Shown one piece after another: positions 63,001 to 64,000 of a stretch of DNA of 64,000 nucleotides. The notes beneath the pieces are model-generated. The model did no database searches. It was not told where the DNA came from and saw only the letters and a program-made list of their open reading frames with translations. Numbering within the stretch: position 1 is the first letter of the stretch; each line of letters starts with the position of its first letter. This DNA comes from Serripes groenlandicus (Eukaryota; Mollusca; Bivalvia; Cardiida; Cardiidae), in contig JASEVX010000007.1 in assembly GCA_031761405.1 (NCBI GenBank), positions 43,478,411 to 43,542,410 of the forward strand, read 5' to 3'. Made by a program: the position numbers and the translations under genes.

Positions 63001-64000
63001 GATATCGCCCAACAGATCCCAAGACAAGTACCATAAATAAAGGTGCTGGAGATACCCATGAAAATGGTAGTTCTGGTGGAGGTCATGGAGGTACAAGTGG
63101 AAAAGGAAGTGGTACCTCACTTACGGGTCAGCCATATGGTCATCTGTTTGAACCTTATGAACTCGGCAGTGCTGGAGGTGGTGGCGAGGGTAAGGGTGGT
63201 CAAGGTGGAGGGAAAATTCACATTTATGTGTCTAACCTGATTCAGCTAGATGGAGAAATCAGATCTAATGGTGGAGATGCCATACAACCTCTGGGTGGGG
63301 GCGGATCTGGTGGTACCATTATGATTGACACCTATGGTTTCAGAGGGATGGGTAATATAACAACCAACGGTGGAAGTCGGGCTGCGAATGGGTACGGAGG
63401 TGCAGGGGCTGGTGGTCGTCAGGCTATCTATTTCCATGAAAATGTAACCTACTGGGGATCATACCAGAATCATGGTGGCTACTCCACAGGTAATGCTGAA
63501 TCTGGAGGACCAGGCATTGTGTTTATATATAATGTAAAGGAGAATCATAGTACCCTGTACATCAATAACAACAACCGTGAAACAACTGATCCTGTTAACC
63601 TCATCACTAATTACTCAGATATATCGCAGGACAGATTCAAAGGGTGGATATTACCTGTAGCTTCCGATCACGTCCTAGCAGCAGGTTCTGGAAATTACAG
63701 GTTTAATGAACTGCAGATCTATGGCAATGCACATTTAGCCTTACAGGCAGAAAACTTTGCTGAAGGCTGCTCTTTACATTTCCAGCATATGATTGGAGAC
63801 AGAACTGGCTTCATACATATTGGTCCAAATCAAGTGATGGACTTAAACAGGGATTTTATAGATGTCCCCTTCAGCGCCTATGTGTATGATGCTGGCTACC
63901 TTGGTCTTGCCCCTGAAACCTTTGTAGAGAAAGTATTCATTCATGTAGAAGGAACAGTGGACCACATCCATAACCTCACTCTTATACAGGGCGGTGGGTT
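13711..64000 (+). CDS. Giant modular glycine-rich extracellular protein, 25 exons, both ends outside view
   Basis: Twenty-five exons join in frame with no stop (10,969 bases, about 3,656 residues). Module boundaries use phase 1 introns, as is usual for extracellular modular proteins. At least seven modules are visible. Each has a Gly-rich half (GxxGSGGG, IxxxGxISANGxDG, GGGSGGSIxI, GxGxIxAxGG, GGGGGGRIxxxF, YGG, GGxGTVFLYH, TLIIDNNG) and a second half (FDELQIYGNAHLAV, MIGDRTGTVHIGPNQ, IDLPFNVYVY, GYLGLAP, NLTLHH, TDPVSDEGI, GLGYR). The regular short strands separated by Gly turns suggest a beta-solenoid fold (inference). N-x-S/T sites are frequent and no transmembrane segment or signal peptide is in the visible part. 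A discoidin domain and a Cys-rich segment are inserted in module loops. Adhesion or matrix function is plausible but unproven; I recognise no named family. The first exon opens in phase 1, so earlier exons exist upstream, and the last is still open at 64000. Confidence 0.93.
14110..15329 (+). other. Intron 1: GC donor and three TTAA MITEs
   Basis: Holds a MITE at 14126-14269 that begins about 16 bases after the donor, a (TCTG)n microsatellite near 14349-14390, a young full-length MITE at 14598-14828, an older one at 14844-15069 and a partial copy near 15070-15150. Confidence 0.8.
14598..14828 (+). mobile_element. TTAA palindromic MITE, young, full length
   Basis: 231 bp from TTAACCCTTTCCCTCATA to TATGAGGGAAAGGGTTAA. 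The A arm (TAGACGCTTTCTGACGCC, CTGCAGCAGACGGC) comes first, then the central palindrome GAAATTGCACAAAACGTGCAATTTC, then the B arm (GTCATAGGTTATCC, GTCGTCTGCTGCAG). No open frame. This copy serves well as a reference for the family. Confidence 0.93.
15330..15583 (+). CDS. Giant protein exon 2 (F5/8 type C domain, first part)
   Basis: Phase 1 in, phase 0 out. It encodes the N-terminal two thirds of a discoidin domain: SASSYHSSSYTPDYGRLG, GWRPSTNSAAQYVQGSL, YLTKMDIKSGSGGYVTTF and YLDESGSTW. The donor is TGG|GTAATG. Confidence 0.9.
15584..16730 (+). other. Intron 2: MITE relics and a SINE
   Basis: A decayed TTAA MITE lies at about 15633-15812 and a family 1 SINE at 15971-16176. MITE scraps (CAGCAGACAACTTTGAAAAC) occur near 16360-16450. 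Nothing recognised in 16450-16730. Confidence 0.7.
15971..16176 (+). repeat. tRNA-derived SINE, family 1
   Basis: TTTGGTGGTGTATTGGCAGAGCG (A box region), GCGGGTTGGATCCCC (B box region), the body TGGCTGCCCTCCTAGGCGCTC and the tail AAGCGGCGTAAAACGCCAAAC. An internal piece of the body seen in the 12999 copy is missing. Confidence 0.8.
16731..16896 (+). CDS. Giant protein exon 3 (F5/8 type C domain, end)
   Basis: Phase 0 in, phase 1 out. It encodes IDIGDTNFEFAGNTGS through AVRIYPQSW and ends QVYGYGRG, the usual C-terminal strand set of the discoidin domain. The donor is GTTTGT. Confidence 0.9.
17469..17671 (-). mobile_element. TTAA palindromic MITE, young, B arm first
   Basis: Starts TTAACCCTTTACCTCATACG and ends CTATATGAGGGAAAGGG followed by TTTA instead of TTAA. 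Its downstream flank is shared with the copy at 27501. Confidence 0.88.
17865..17976 (+). mobile_element. TTAA palindromic MITE, internally deleted (112 bp)
   Basis: Both ends are intact (TTAACCCTTTCCCTCATATAG, GTATGAGGGAAAGGGTTAA). The central palindrome is deleted after AACATAGTGACA. Confidence 0.88.
18146..18190 (+). CDS. Giant protein exon 4 (15-codon linker)
   Basis: A 45-base exon, phase 1 on both sides, between TTTTACAG and a GTAATT donor. It encodes a short linker ending EGICTEAAAG. Because it is symmetric, it can be skipped without changing frame. Confidence 0.75.
18791..19052 (+). repeat. tRNA-derived SINE, family 1
   Basis: Head CAGTGATGTAGTGATAGAGC with GGTTCCAGCCCC as a degenerate B box, body GGCGTCTTTAGCGCCCAGGG and TGGTGTCAGGATAAAT, tail AGTGGCGTAAAACACCAA. 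Confidence 0.8.
20405..20634 (-). mobile_element. TTAA palindromic MITE, young, full length, B arm first
   Basis: 230 bp from TTAACCCTTTCCCTCATACG to TATATGAGGGAAAGGGTTAA, with centre GAGAAATTGCACG next to CGTGCAATTTC-type complements. The copy is inverted relative to 14598. Confidence 0.93.
22139..22315 (+). mobile_element. TTAA palindromic MITE, young, deleted left half
   Basis: TTAATCCTTTCCCTCATATAG, then a jump from CTATCTGAC to AAAACGTGCAATTTC, and a complete B arm ending TATGAGGGAAAGGGTTAA. Confidence 0.9.
23663..23892 (+). mobile_element. TTAA palindromic MITE, young, full length
   Basis: 230 bp. A arm TAGACGCTTTCTGACGCC, centre GAAATTGCCCAAAACAAGCAATTTC, B arm end TATGAGGGGAAGGGTTAA. 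Confidence 0.92.
24417..24548 (+). CDS. Giant protein exon 5 (ESGGPGT strand segment)
   Basis: Phase 1 to phase 1. ESGGPGTIYEQSAS...LVIDNYW matches the GGPGTVFLYH...TLIIDNNG segment of the other modules; it resumes the module after the discoidin insertion and ends LTQG. Confidence 0.88.
24549..24851 (+). other. Intron 5: truncated SINE
   Basis: A truncated family 1 SINE head lies at about 24567-24646 (CCTTGGTGGTGTAG ... AGGGTTTCCTCCCAGG). MITE-like bases (AAAGTATTGTGGCAAAAGG) lie just before the acceptor TTTACAG. Confidence 0.7.
24852..26855 (+). CDS. Giant protein exon 6 (668-residue beta-rich exon)
   Basis: A single 2,004-base exon, phase 1 to phase 1, completing module 1. It is a chain of short hydrophobic strands punctuated by Gly/Asn turns, with many N-x-S/T sites (for example NVS, NIS, NGT, NWT, NLT). 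Typical strands are SITVNDQSHLVINADV, IETFVIHTNGSLIL and HIHEIYTNGTITS. It is about three times longer than the second half of the other modules and lacks the MIGDRTG motif, so it is a divergent or expanded version. Resembles a right-handed beta-helix; no named domain recognised. Confidence 0.92.
27044..27319 (+). mobile_element. HINE-like element (ATGCCCCGG type)
   Basis: Subterminal inverted repeats ATGCCCCGG (27044) and CCGGGGCAT (27285-27293) enclose a GTCCGTCCGTTCG microsatellite. A hairpin GTGTTCCATGGACAC (27296-27310) follows, with the end sequence TTCTTG before TT. Architecture as in Helentron-derived non-autonomous elements. Confidence 0.72.
27501..27734 (-). mobile_element. TTAA palindromic MITE, B arm first
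   Basis: Starts TTAACCCTTTCCCTCATACA and ends CTATATGAGGGAAAGGG followed by TTTA. It carries a small (AT)n expansion near 27664. Its downstream 50 bases are identical to those after the copy at 17469. Confidence 0.88.
27986..28236 (+). CDS. Giant protein exon 7 (Gly-rich, module 2, first part)
   Basis: Phase 1 in, phase 0 out, acceptor TTTCTTAG, donor AGG|GTAAGT. SGNGGSGASHGSCGG, QPYGTIYTESMWGSGGG, EGGRGGGWISIHA and GIVRANGQSAR follow the module consensus. Confidence 0.92.
28237..29800 (+). other. Intron 7: MITE and a SINE with target duplication
   Basis: An older MITE lies at about 28318-28556, followed by a family 2 SINE-like fragment (28555-28690) and a further MITE scrap near 28740-28815. 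Nothing is recognised in 28820-29470. A family 1 SINE at 29493-29758 is flanked by a 13-bp direct repeat. Confidence 0.78.
29493..29758 (+). repeat. tRNA-derived SINE, family 1, with 13-bp target site duplication
   Basis: The element starts at CGCCTTTGGTGGTGTAG and carries GGTTTCGATCTCC as a B box, the GGCTGCCCTCCTTGACGCTC body and an AAACTTGTGTAAAAGACC tail. It is flanked on both sides by TTATTAGCAGGCA (29480-29492 and 29759-29771), the mark of LINE-type target-primed insertion. Confidence 0.88.
29801..29984 (+). CDS. Giant protein exon 8 (Gly-rich, module 2, second part)
   Basis: Phase 0 in, phase 1 out. STYGGGGSGGEIYL, GNMYCNGGGATYGGGGAAGRIHVF and SGLVEAKG: the GGGSGG and GGGGxxGR blocks of the module. 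Confidence 0.92.
30211..30432 (+). mobile_element. TTAA palindromic MITE, young, nearly full length
   Basis: TTAACCCTTTCCCTC lacks the next few bases (ATATAGACGC is lost) but is otherwise intact to TATGAGGGAAAGGGTTAA. Centre GAAATTGCACAAAACGTGTAATTTC. Confidence 0.9.
30667..32213 (+). mobile_element. HINE-like element with 176-bp internal tandem repeats
   Basis: Subterminal inverted repeats GCTCGACTATTC (30668-30679) and GAATAGTCGAGC (32179-32190) match perfectly. A (GGCGTC)n microsatellite near 30711 is followed by about seven tandem units of 176 bp with TACTTGATGCATTGCATTG, decaying rightwards. The 3' hairpin is GCTGTCCTCCGACAGC (32193-32208), then TCTTG|TT. It sits inside a MITE whose two halves continue on each side. 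No coding capacity. Confidence 0.85.
32311..32499. repeat. Diverged TTAA MITE, duplicate of 30429-30572
   Basis: Starts TTAACCCTTTCCAATATAA and ends AGTGGGAAAAGGTC. The first 140 bases repeat those at 30429-30572. Confidence 0.75.
32656..32886 (+). mobile_element. TTAA palindromic MITE, young, full length
   Basis: 231 bp. The centre GAAATTGCTCGAAACGAGCAATTTC is a perfect palindrome. Ends TTAACCCTTTCCCTCATATAG and TTATGAGGGAAAGGGTTAA. Confidence 0.93.
33107..33210 (+). CDS. Giant protein exon 9 (GGPG segment, module 2)
   Basis: Phase 1 in, phase 0 out. SSSGGENGGPGMSFFQTS and LRIDNGCLSPW match the GGPGTVFLYH...LIIDNNG segment. The donor TGG|GTAAGT is followed within 10 bases by a MITE. Confidence 0.9.
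33221..33450 (-). mobile_element. TTAA palindromic MITE, B arm first, adjacent to a splice donor
   Basis: TTAACCCTTTCCCGCATACA to TATATGAGGGAAAGGGTTAA, 230 bp, with a slightly diverged B arm (GAAATCTCCAACAGACGAC). The closing TTAA also opens the next MITE (33447-33619). Confidence 0.88.
34407..35251 (+). mobile_element. HINE-like element with about 160-bp internal repeats
   Basis: Subterminal inverted repeats GCTCTACTGG (34408) and CCAGTAGAGC (35220-35229) match perfectly. GTGCGTGCGTGTGTGCGTCCG forms the microsatellite. Tandem units contain ACAGTCTTCACTTTTGATTG and CCAGCCAGATCC. The 3' hairpin GGCCCTCATGGGCC (35233-35246) is followed by TCTTG|TT. Confidence 0.83.
35306..35366 (+). CDS. Giant protein exon 10 (short linker, module 2)
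   Basis: 61 bases, phase 0 in, phase 1 out, acceptor TTTTTTAG, donor GAG|GTTTGT. It encodes TTEPSGSAAGEAEYSTYIGRG, in the position of the DxxRTWILP...YRF linker of other modules. Short and poorly conserved, but the phases fit. Confidence 0.75.
35535..36033 (+). repeat. Minisatellite, 15-bp unit TATCCTGCTATACTT
   Basis: About 33 units with variants (TTGC, TTTACTT, AAACTTTTTCC). A larger segment with CTTTTTCCTCCTGCTAAAC recurs at 35591 and 35864, so there is a higher-order period of 273 bp. Because 15 is divisible by three, it yields long spurious open frames. Confidence 0.92.
36528..36756 (+). mobile_element. TTAA palindromic MITE, young, full length
   Basis: 229 bp with both ends perfect. 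Centre GAAATTGCACAAAACGTGCAATTTC. Confidence 0.93.
36963..37147 (+). CDS. Giant protein exon 11 (second half, module 2)
   Basis: Phase 1 in, phase 0 out. YTFEITYIELYGGAHLALSG and DDTGHLHIGPGQSLELTE align with FDELQIYGNAHLAV and GDRTGTVHIGPNQTMDL. Confidence 0.92.
37148..38144 (+). other. Intron 11: one MITE, otherwise unrecognised
   Basis: An older MITE lies at about 37190-37417 (ACATATAGACACTTTCTG ... GTATGTGGGAAAAGG). A SINE-like tail (GGTGTAAACCTCCAATAAAAC) occurs near 37770-37795. The rest is AT-rich without structure that I recognise. Confidence 0.65.
38145..38370 (+). CDS. Giant protein exon 12 (second half, module 2)
   Basis: Phase 0 in, phase 1 out. TNVTYLVYLYEGAIWTLP corresponds to LPFNVYVYPEGYLGLAP of other modules; ends THIIVSTG. 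The region between is less conserved and has two Cys. Confidence 0.9.
38714..39900 (+). mobile_element. HINE-like element, 5' part, with 480-bp tandem units
   Basis: Head GATCACCTGAGCCGAAGGCTCAAGGTGAGC contains a GAGCC/GGCTC stem, followed by GTCCGTCGTCCGTCC. The internal unit recurs at exactly 480 bp (for example TTTTAGCTACAAATGACAAC at 39260 and 39740). The 3' hairpin end is not present; a MITE abuts at about 39900. Confidence 0.75.
39905..40006 (-). mobile_element. TTAA palindromic MITE, truncated right part
   Basis: From the central GAGCAATTTCTTCTTTTGTC to ACATGAGGGAAAGGGTTAA. The left arm was lost at the junction with the HINE-like element. Confidence 0.82.
40488..40612 (+). CDS. Giant protein exon 13 (second half, module 2)
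   Basis: Phase 1 in, phase 0 out. GVTGIMDISFANLTVKHQGTLS matches the LxGTLxNVxNLTLHHGA strand pair of other modules. One NLT glycosylation site. Confidence 0.88.
40613..42334 (+). other. Intron 13: diverged repeat body, MITEs, poly-C tract
   Basis: A MITE scrap at 40690-40760, then a HINE-like body (about 40770-41612) that ends in a degenerate GGCCCTCTCGGGCC hairpin followed by TATTATT. MITE relic 41796-41945, and a MITE with a C-rich expansion at 42012-42255. Confidence 0.65.
42012..42255. repeat. TTAA MITE carrying a 29-base C homopolymer
   Basis: TTTAACCCCTTCCCTCCGCC runs into C-rich sequence and an uninterrupted C run at 42054-42082 before CTTTCCCCATATAC. The rest is a normal older MITE ending GTGTGGGAAAGAGTTAA. 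The C run may be a real expansion of the MITE terminus or an assembly error. Confidence 0.8.
42335..42548 (+). CDS. Giant protein exon 14 (end of module 2)
   Basis: Phase 0 in, phase 1 out. GSYVGQVTVESGGRITGKQMFIDTDI then GGEVTATGLGLVEGEGQG and GGSYGGTGGANSAVTG, matching the GGGxIxGTxxxFxxxNLTIDxGGxxxADxLGYR segment and the start of the next Gly-rich half. Confidence 0.92.
42549..43640 (+). other. Intron 14: HINE-body fragment and a loose fold-back
   Basis: AGGTCAAGGTCACAGG-type sequence at 42600-42850 resembles the body of HINE-like elements. 43140-43410 is an imperfect fold-back with GGTTCAATTGAATTCCACC near one end and GGCGGAATTGGACCC near the other. No TTAA MITE is seen, which is unusual for this gene. 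Confidence 0.55.
43641..43733 (+). CDS. Giant protein exon 15 (start of Gly-rich half, module 3)
   Basis: A symmetric 93-base exon, phase 1 to phase 1. SAPGQPYGEYMDGSLFYGSGGAG, matching SGxAYGNIFEPxxxGSSGGxG. Can be skipped in frame. Confidence 0.9.
43734..44600 (+). other. Intron 15: 47-bp tandem array and two MITEs
   Basis: Tandem array 43796-44122, older MITEs 44130-44337 and 44377-44583. The last ends about 17 bases before the acceptor. Confidence 0.82.
43796..44122 (+). repeat. Tandem array, 47-bp unit x about 7
   Basis: The unit contains TTGAGTCTATCAAACAAATT and AAAGGATAAGATCTCC. Copies differ by 1-3 bases; the first unit is the most diverged. There are no unique spacers, so it is not CRISPR-like. 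Confidence 0.93.
44601..44911 (+). CDS. Giant protein exon 16 (Gly-rich half, module 3)
   Basis: Phase 1 in, phase 0 out. GIIHANGQDGATNVGGGSGG, IEVMGGPGGSNTGGGGGGR, LNAKGGTSSVGIGGAGIIYLE: the complete Gly-rich consensus on one exon. Confidence 0.93.
44912..47339 (+). other. Intron 16: HINE-like elements and MITEs
   Basis: A MITE scrap (44930-45000), a HINE-like 5' fragment (about 45053-45360, ATCCCCAGATACATAGTATATGGGGGCTAT with GGTCCGTCCG), MITEs (45395-45548, 45660-45780), a full HINE-like element (45853-46690), an AT-rich stretch (46700-46990), a repeat shared in inverted orientation with intron 19 (47000-47100) and a MITE (47128-47308) ending about 30 bases before the acceptor. Confidence 0.75.
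45853..46690 (+). mobile_element. HINE-like element, relative of 30667-32213
   Basis: Begins CTTGACTATTCGAAGCATATG and contains GGCGTCGGCGTCCGC and the same 176-bp-type internal units (TACTTGATGCATTGCATTGA). It ends GGGAATAGTAGAGCGCGCTGTTCTGCGACAGC followed by TCTTG|TT. More diverged than the copy in intron 8. Confidence 0.82.
47340..47545 (+). CDS. Giant protein exon 17 (module 3)
   Basis: Phase 0 in, phase 2 out. KTMIIDNFGQS, then SRTWIAQNIADEMDTIRL and VAFSPNMTS, in the place of TLIIDNNG...RTWILP...FDELQIYGNAHLAV. The only stretch of the gene, with the next two junctions, that uses phase 2. Confidence 0.92.
47583..48388 (+). mobile_element. HINE-like element with about 155-bp tandem units
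   Basis: Subterminal inverted repeats ATGTCTCCCC (47583-47592) and GGGGAGACAT (48354-48363). (TCTG)n microsatellite, then four tandem units with GACGGCTTGAAGGATTTTC and CATCAAGGCGACGTGCAG. 3' hairpin TGTTTTTTGCAAAAACA, then TCTAG|TT, a canonical Helitron-type CTAG end. A long open frame at 47668-48342 is only the tandem repeat. Confidence 0.83.
49577..50626 (+). mobile_element. HINE-like element with 145-bp tandem units
   Basis: Head AGCTCACCAGAGCACGTAGTGCTC with a GAGCAC/GTGCTC stem, then GTCCGTCGTCCGTCG. Tandem units of 145 bp (AAGGAAAATCTTGTTAACAC at 49816, 49961, 50106, 50251). CTCACC (49579) pairs with GGTGAG (50594). 3' hairpin GGGCCTCATGGCCC, then TCTTG|TT. Confidence 0.85.
51017..51208 (+). 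CDS. Giant protein exon 18 (second half, module 3)
   Basis: Phase 2 to phase 2. FQLRSYLYEGDNTGTLHIGADQ, LELLVNVYVYEGGTLILP and CHNVDFYIW correspond to MIGDRTGTVHIGPNQ, IDLPFNVYVYPEGYLGLAP and VHGVEIHLxG. Confidence 0.92.
51209..51924 (+). other. Intron 18: two decayed MITEs
   Basis: MITE relics at about 51283-51515 and 51560-51697. A stretch at 51700-51790 (CTGTCGAACAAAACTGTCAACTG...CCTGGGGATTTC) looks like a decayed copy of part of the following exon 19 (TGTCGGACAAAACTGTACACTG...CCTGGGGAGTTCC). Confidence 0.7.
51925..52120 (+). CDS. Giant protein exon 19 (second half, module 3)
   Basis: Phase 2 in, phase 0 out. GTVGVYDMSVGQNCTLYLGSS, GVYDFVSLTVTAFGEITKMYD and DDVISLK match the NLTLHHGA...FTFxxVHVxxNATLxxxTDPxxDEGITF segment. 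Confidence 0.92.
52121..53618 (+). other. Intron 19: fold-back, shared repeat, MITEs
   Basis: A fold-back with 27-base arms (52160-52276; GTCATTTCATATAAAG against CTTTTTATGAAATGAC), unrecognised DNA (52280-52960), a repeat at about 52965-53070 that is the inverse of 47000-47100, and MITEs at 53225-53375 and 53385-53590, the last ending about 30 bases before the acceptor. Confidence 0.72.
52160..52276. repeat. Fold-back with 27-bp arms
   Basis: Left arm 52160-52186 and right arm 52250-52276 are reverse complements with one or two mismatches, around a 63-base loop. Confidence 0.8.
53619..53781 (+). CDS. Giant protein exon 20 (end of module 3)
   Basis: Phase 0 in, phase 1 out, acceptor TTTCGCCAG. 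LNVQGGGTIHATHVNIEAEDLTV, KIVGDLHLIACDGVYSG and QYGGTG match the DGGGxIxGTxxxF...LTIDxGG...GLGY segment. Confidence 0.9.
53782..55170 (+). other. Intron 20: MITEs and a fold-back
   Basis: Older full MITE 53919-54145 (TTAACCCTTTCCCATATATA to TGTGGGAAAAGGTTAA). Fold-back 54379-54533 with 23-base arms (TTTGGAAATGTCAAATAG). MITE 54568-54740. HINE-body-like text (TCACTTGGTCAAATTTTAG) at 54900-55090. Confidence 0.72.
54379..54533. repeat. Fold-back with perfect 23-bp arms
   Basis: 54379-54401 and 54511-54533 are exact reverse complements, separated by about 110 bases. Confidence 0.88.
55171..55439 (+). CDS. Giant protein exon 21 (Gly-rich, module 4, first part)
   Basis: Phase 1 in, phase 0 out. 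AGHGGQGGGNGQWTTGAAYG, GSGGRGGGVIYLNIHG, GEISCNGEQGTGASGGGSGGSVLID. The acceptor TTATATAAAG has no polypyrimidine directly before the AG, which is atypical, but phase and protein continuity support it. Confidence 0.9.
55440..56429 (+). other. Intron 21: HINE 5' fragment and a MITE
   Basis: A HINE-like head at 55466-55540 (GATCACCTTAGCCAAAGGCTCAAG, GTCTGTCGTTGTCGTCC) and decayed body to about 55800. Older MITE 56180-56361. Confidence 0.68.
56430..56643 (+). CDS. Giant protein exon 22 (Gly-rich, module 4, second part)
   Basis: Phase 0 in, phase 1 out. GYGKFQVIGGDGTHY, AYIGGGGSGGRIAMYFNSNKT, SWDVYGGDSTVEESADGSSGTAFFYHN. Confidence 0.92.
56644..58124 (+). other. Intron 22: three MITEs, then unrecognised DNA
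   Basis: Older MITEs 56658-56850 (starting about 15 bases after the donor), 56849-57069 and 57069-57200 in a row, apparently sharing TTAA junctions. 57200-58124 is AT-rich with no structure I recognise. Confidence 0.7.
58125..58274 (+). CDS. Giant protein exon 23 (linker, module 4)
   Basis: Symmetric 150-base exon, phase 1 to phase 1. EHSTLLINNIGRG, VIMDYNDLSSDTTHTWFLP, NNRFPTG: the HxTLIIDNNG...DLxxDxxRTWILP segment. Confidence 0.92.
58275..58691 (+). other. Intron 23: degenerate repeat text
   Basis: Contains GATCAGGTGAGCTC and a decayed HINE-like body (CATCTTCGAACCAGTGAACC). No MITE with recognisable ends. Confidence 0.5.
58692..59369 (+). CDS. Giant protein exon 24 (complete second half, module 4)
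   Basis: 678 bases, phase 1 to phase 1. Contains the whole second half: YRFDELQIYGNAHLAVLTDP, MIGDRTGAIHVGPNQTMDLN, IDLPFNVHVYPEGYLGLAP, GNVRNLVLHHEASMW, MITDPVKDEGIQF, HIDGGGLIRGTHI, GLINPGRKG, GHGGSGGRPEG. In module 2 the same region is spread over four exons (11-14). Confidence 0.95.
59370..59853 (+). other. Intron 24: MITE fragment only
   Basis: A short MITE end at 59733-59790 (TTAACCCTTTGCCACATACAG). Otherwise unremarkable. It is the last intron before a coding stretch of more than 4.1 kb. Confidence 0.7.
59854..64000 (+). CDS. Giant protein exon 25 (modules 5-7, open at window end)
   Basis: Acceptor TTGTTGTAG, phase 1. The frame stays open for 4,147 bases to the edge of the window. 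It holds module 5 (Gly-rich half from 59854, Cys-rich insert 60186-60668, second half with YEFDELQIYGNGDLA near 61083), module 6 (Gly-rich near 61810-62290, second half from 62451 FFNEFQLFGHAHFAV) and module 7 (Gly-rich near 63050-63520, second half from 63702 FNELQIYGNAHLAL). Spacing of the FDELQIYGN motif is 456 and 416 residues. MIGDRTG occurs in each second half. The exon is intron-free and repeat-free, in contrast to the rest of the gene. Confidence 0.95.
60186..60668 (+). other. Cysteine-rich insert in module 5
   Basis: 161 residues with 22 cysteines, four of them CC pairs (YICCQ, KCCYE, ACCHL, KCCYD). Several N-x-S/T sites (NTT, NVS, NVT). It replaces the short loop between VQAAGGNG and TTAAGGGAGGRV, i.e. 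between the IxAxGG strand and the GGGGGGR block. No domain family recognised; the density of Cys implies an independently folded, disulfide-bonded unit outside the cell. Confidence 0.88.

Overview
The window is from an animal nuclear genome. Coding information is split by many spliceosomal introns (GT-AG, and one GC-AG). The protein families (THAP and DDE transposase, F5/8 type C domain, N-glycosylated extracellular modules) are metazoan. The non-coding DNA is packed with fold-back elements ending in TTAA, tRNA-derived SINEs, and elements with a 3' hairpin, a GTCCGTC-type microsatellite and internal tandem repeats. That repeat landscape is typical of a mollusc, most likely a bivalve; this assignment is an inference and no species marker is present.

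Layout. Bases 1-4359 hold no gene I can support, only two long palindromes, a short tandem repeat, a reverse-strand SINE and decayed fold-back copies. Bases 4360-10932 are a complete two-gene DNA transposon bounded by a perfect 20-bp terminal inverted repeat. On the + strand it carries a SAP + SWIM + YqaJ-type nuclease (2 exons, about 585 aa). On the - strand, converging on it, it carries a THAP + DDE transposase (2 exons, about 520 aa). This matches the ISL2EU-type gene pair as I recall it from the transposon literature. Its middle (6893-8969) has filled with other repeats. Bases 10933-13710 are non-coding with repeat relics.

From 13711 to the end of the window a single + strand gene is read through 25 exons: 10,969 coding bases, about 3,656 codons, all splice phases matching and no stop. 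Neither its 5' end nor its 3' end is in the window. It encodes a giant, N-glycosylated, probably secreted or cell-surface protein. The protein is built from at least seven repeats of a roughly 415-455 residue module. Each module has a glycine-rich half (GGGSGG and GGGGGGR blocks alternating with short beta-strand-like segments) and a second half marked by FDELQIYGN, MIGDRTG and DLPFN motifs. I do not recognise a named family for the module. Extra domains are inserted into its loops: a discoidin (F5/8 type C) domain in the first module and a 161-residue segment with 22 cysteines in the fifth. Exons per module fall from eight to six to four, and then three modules share one uninterrupted exon of more than 4.1 kb.

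The introns are colonised by more than 60 copies of a ~230-bp palindromic MITE with TTAA ends (piggyBac-like by its ends), by several Helentron/HINE-like elements that share one 3' hairpin + TCTTGTT signature, by SINEs (one with a clear 13-bp target duplication) and by several tandem arrays. Some of these arrays give long but spurious open frames.
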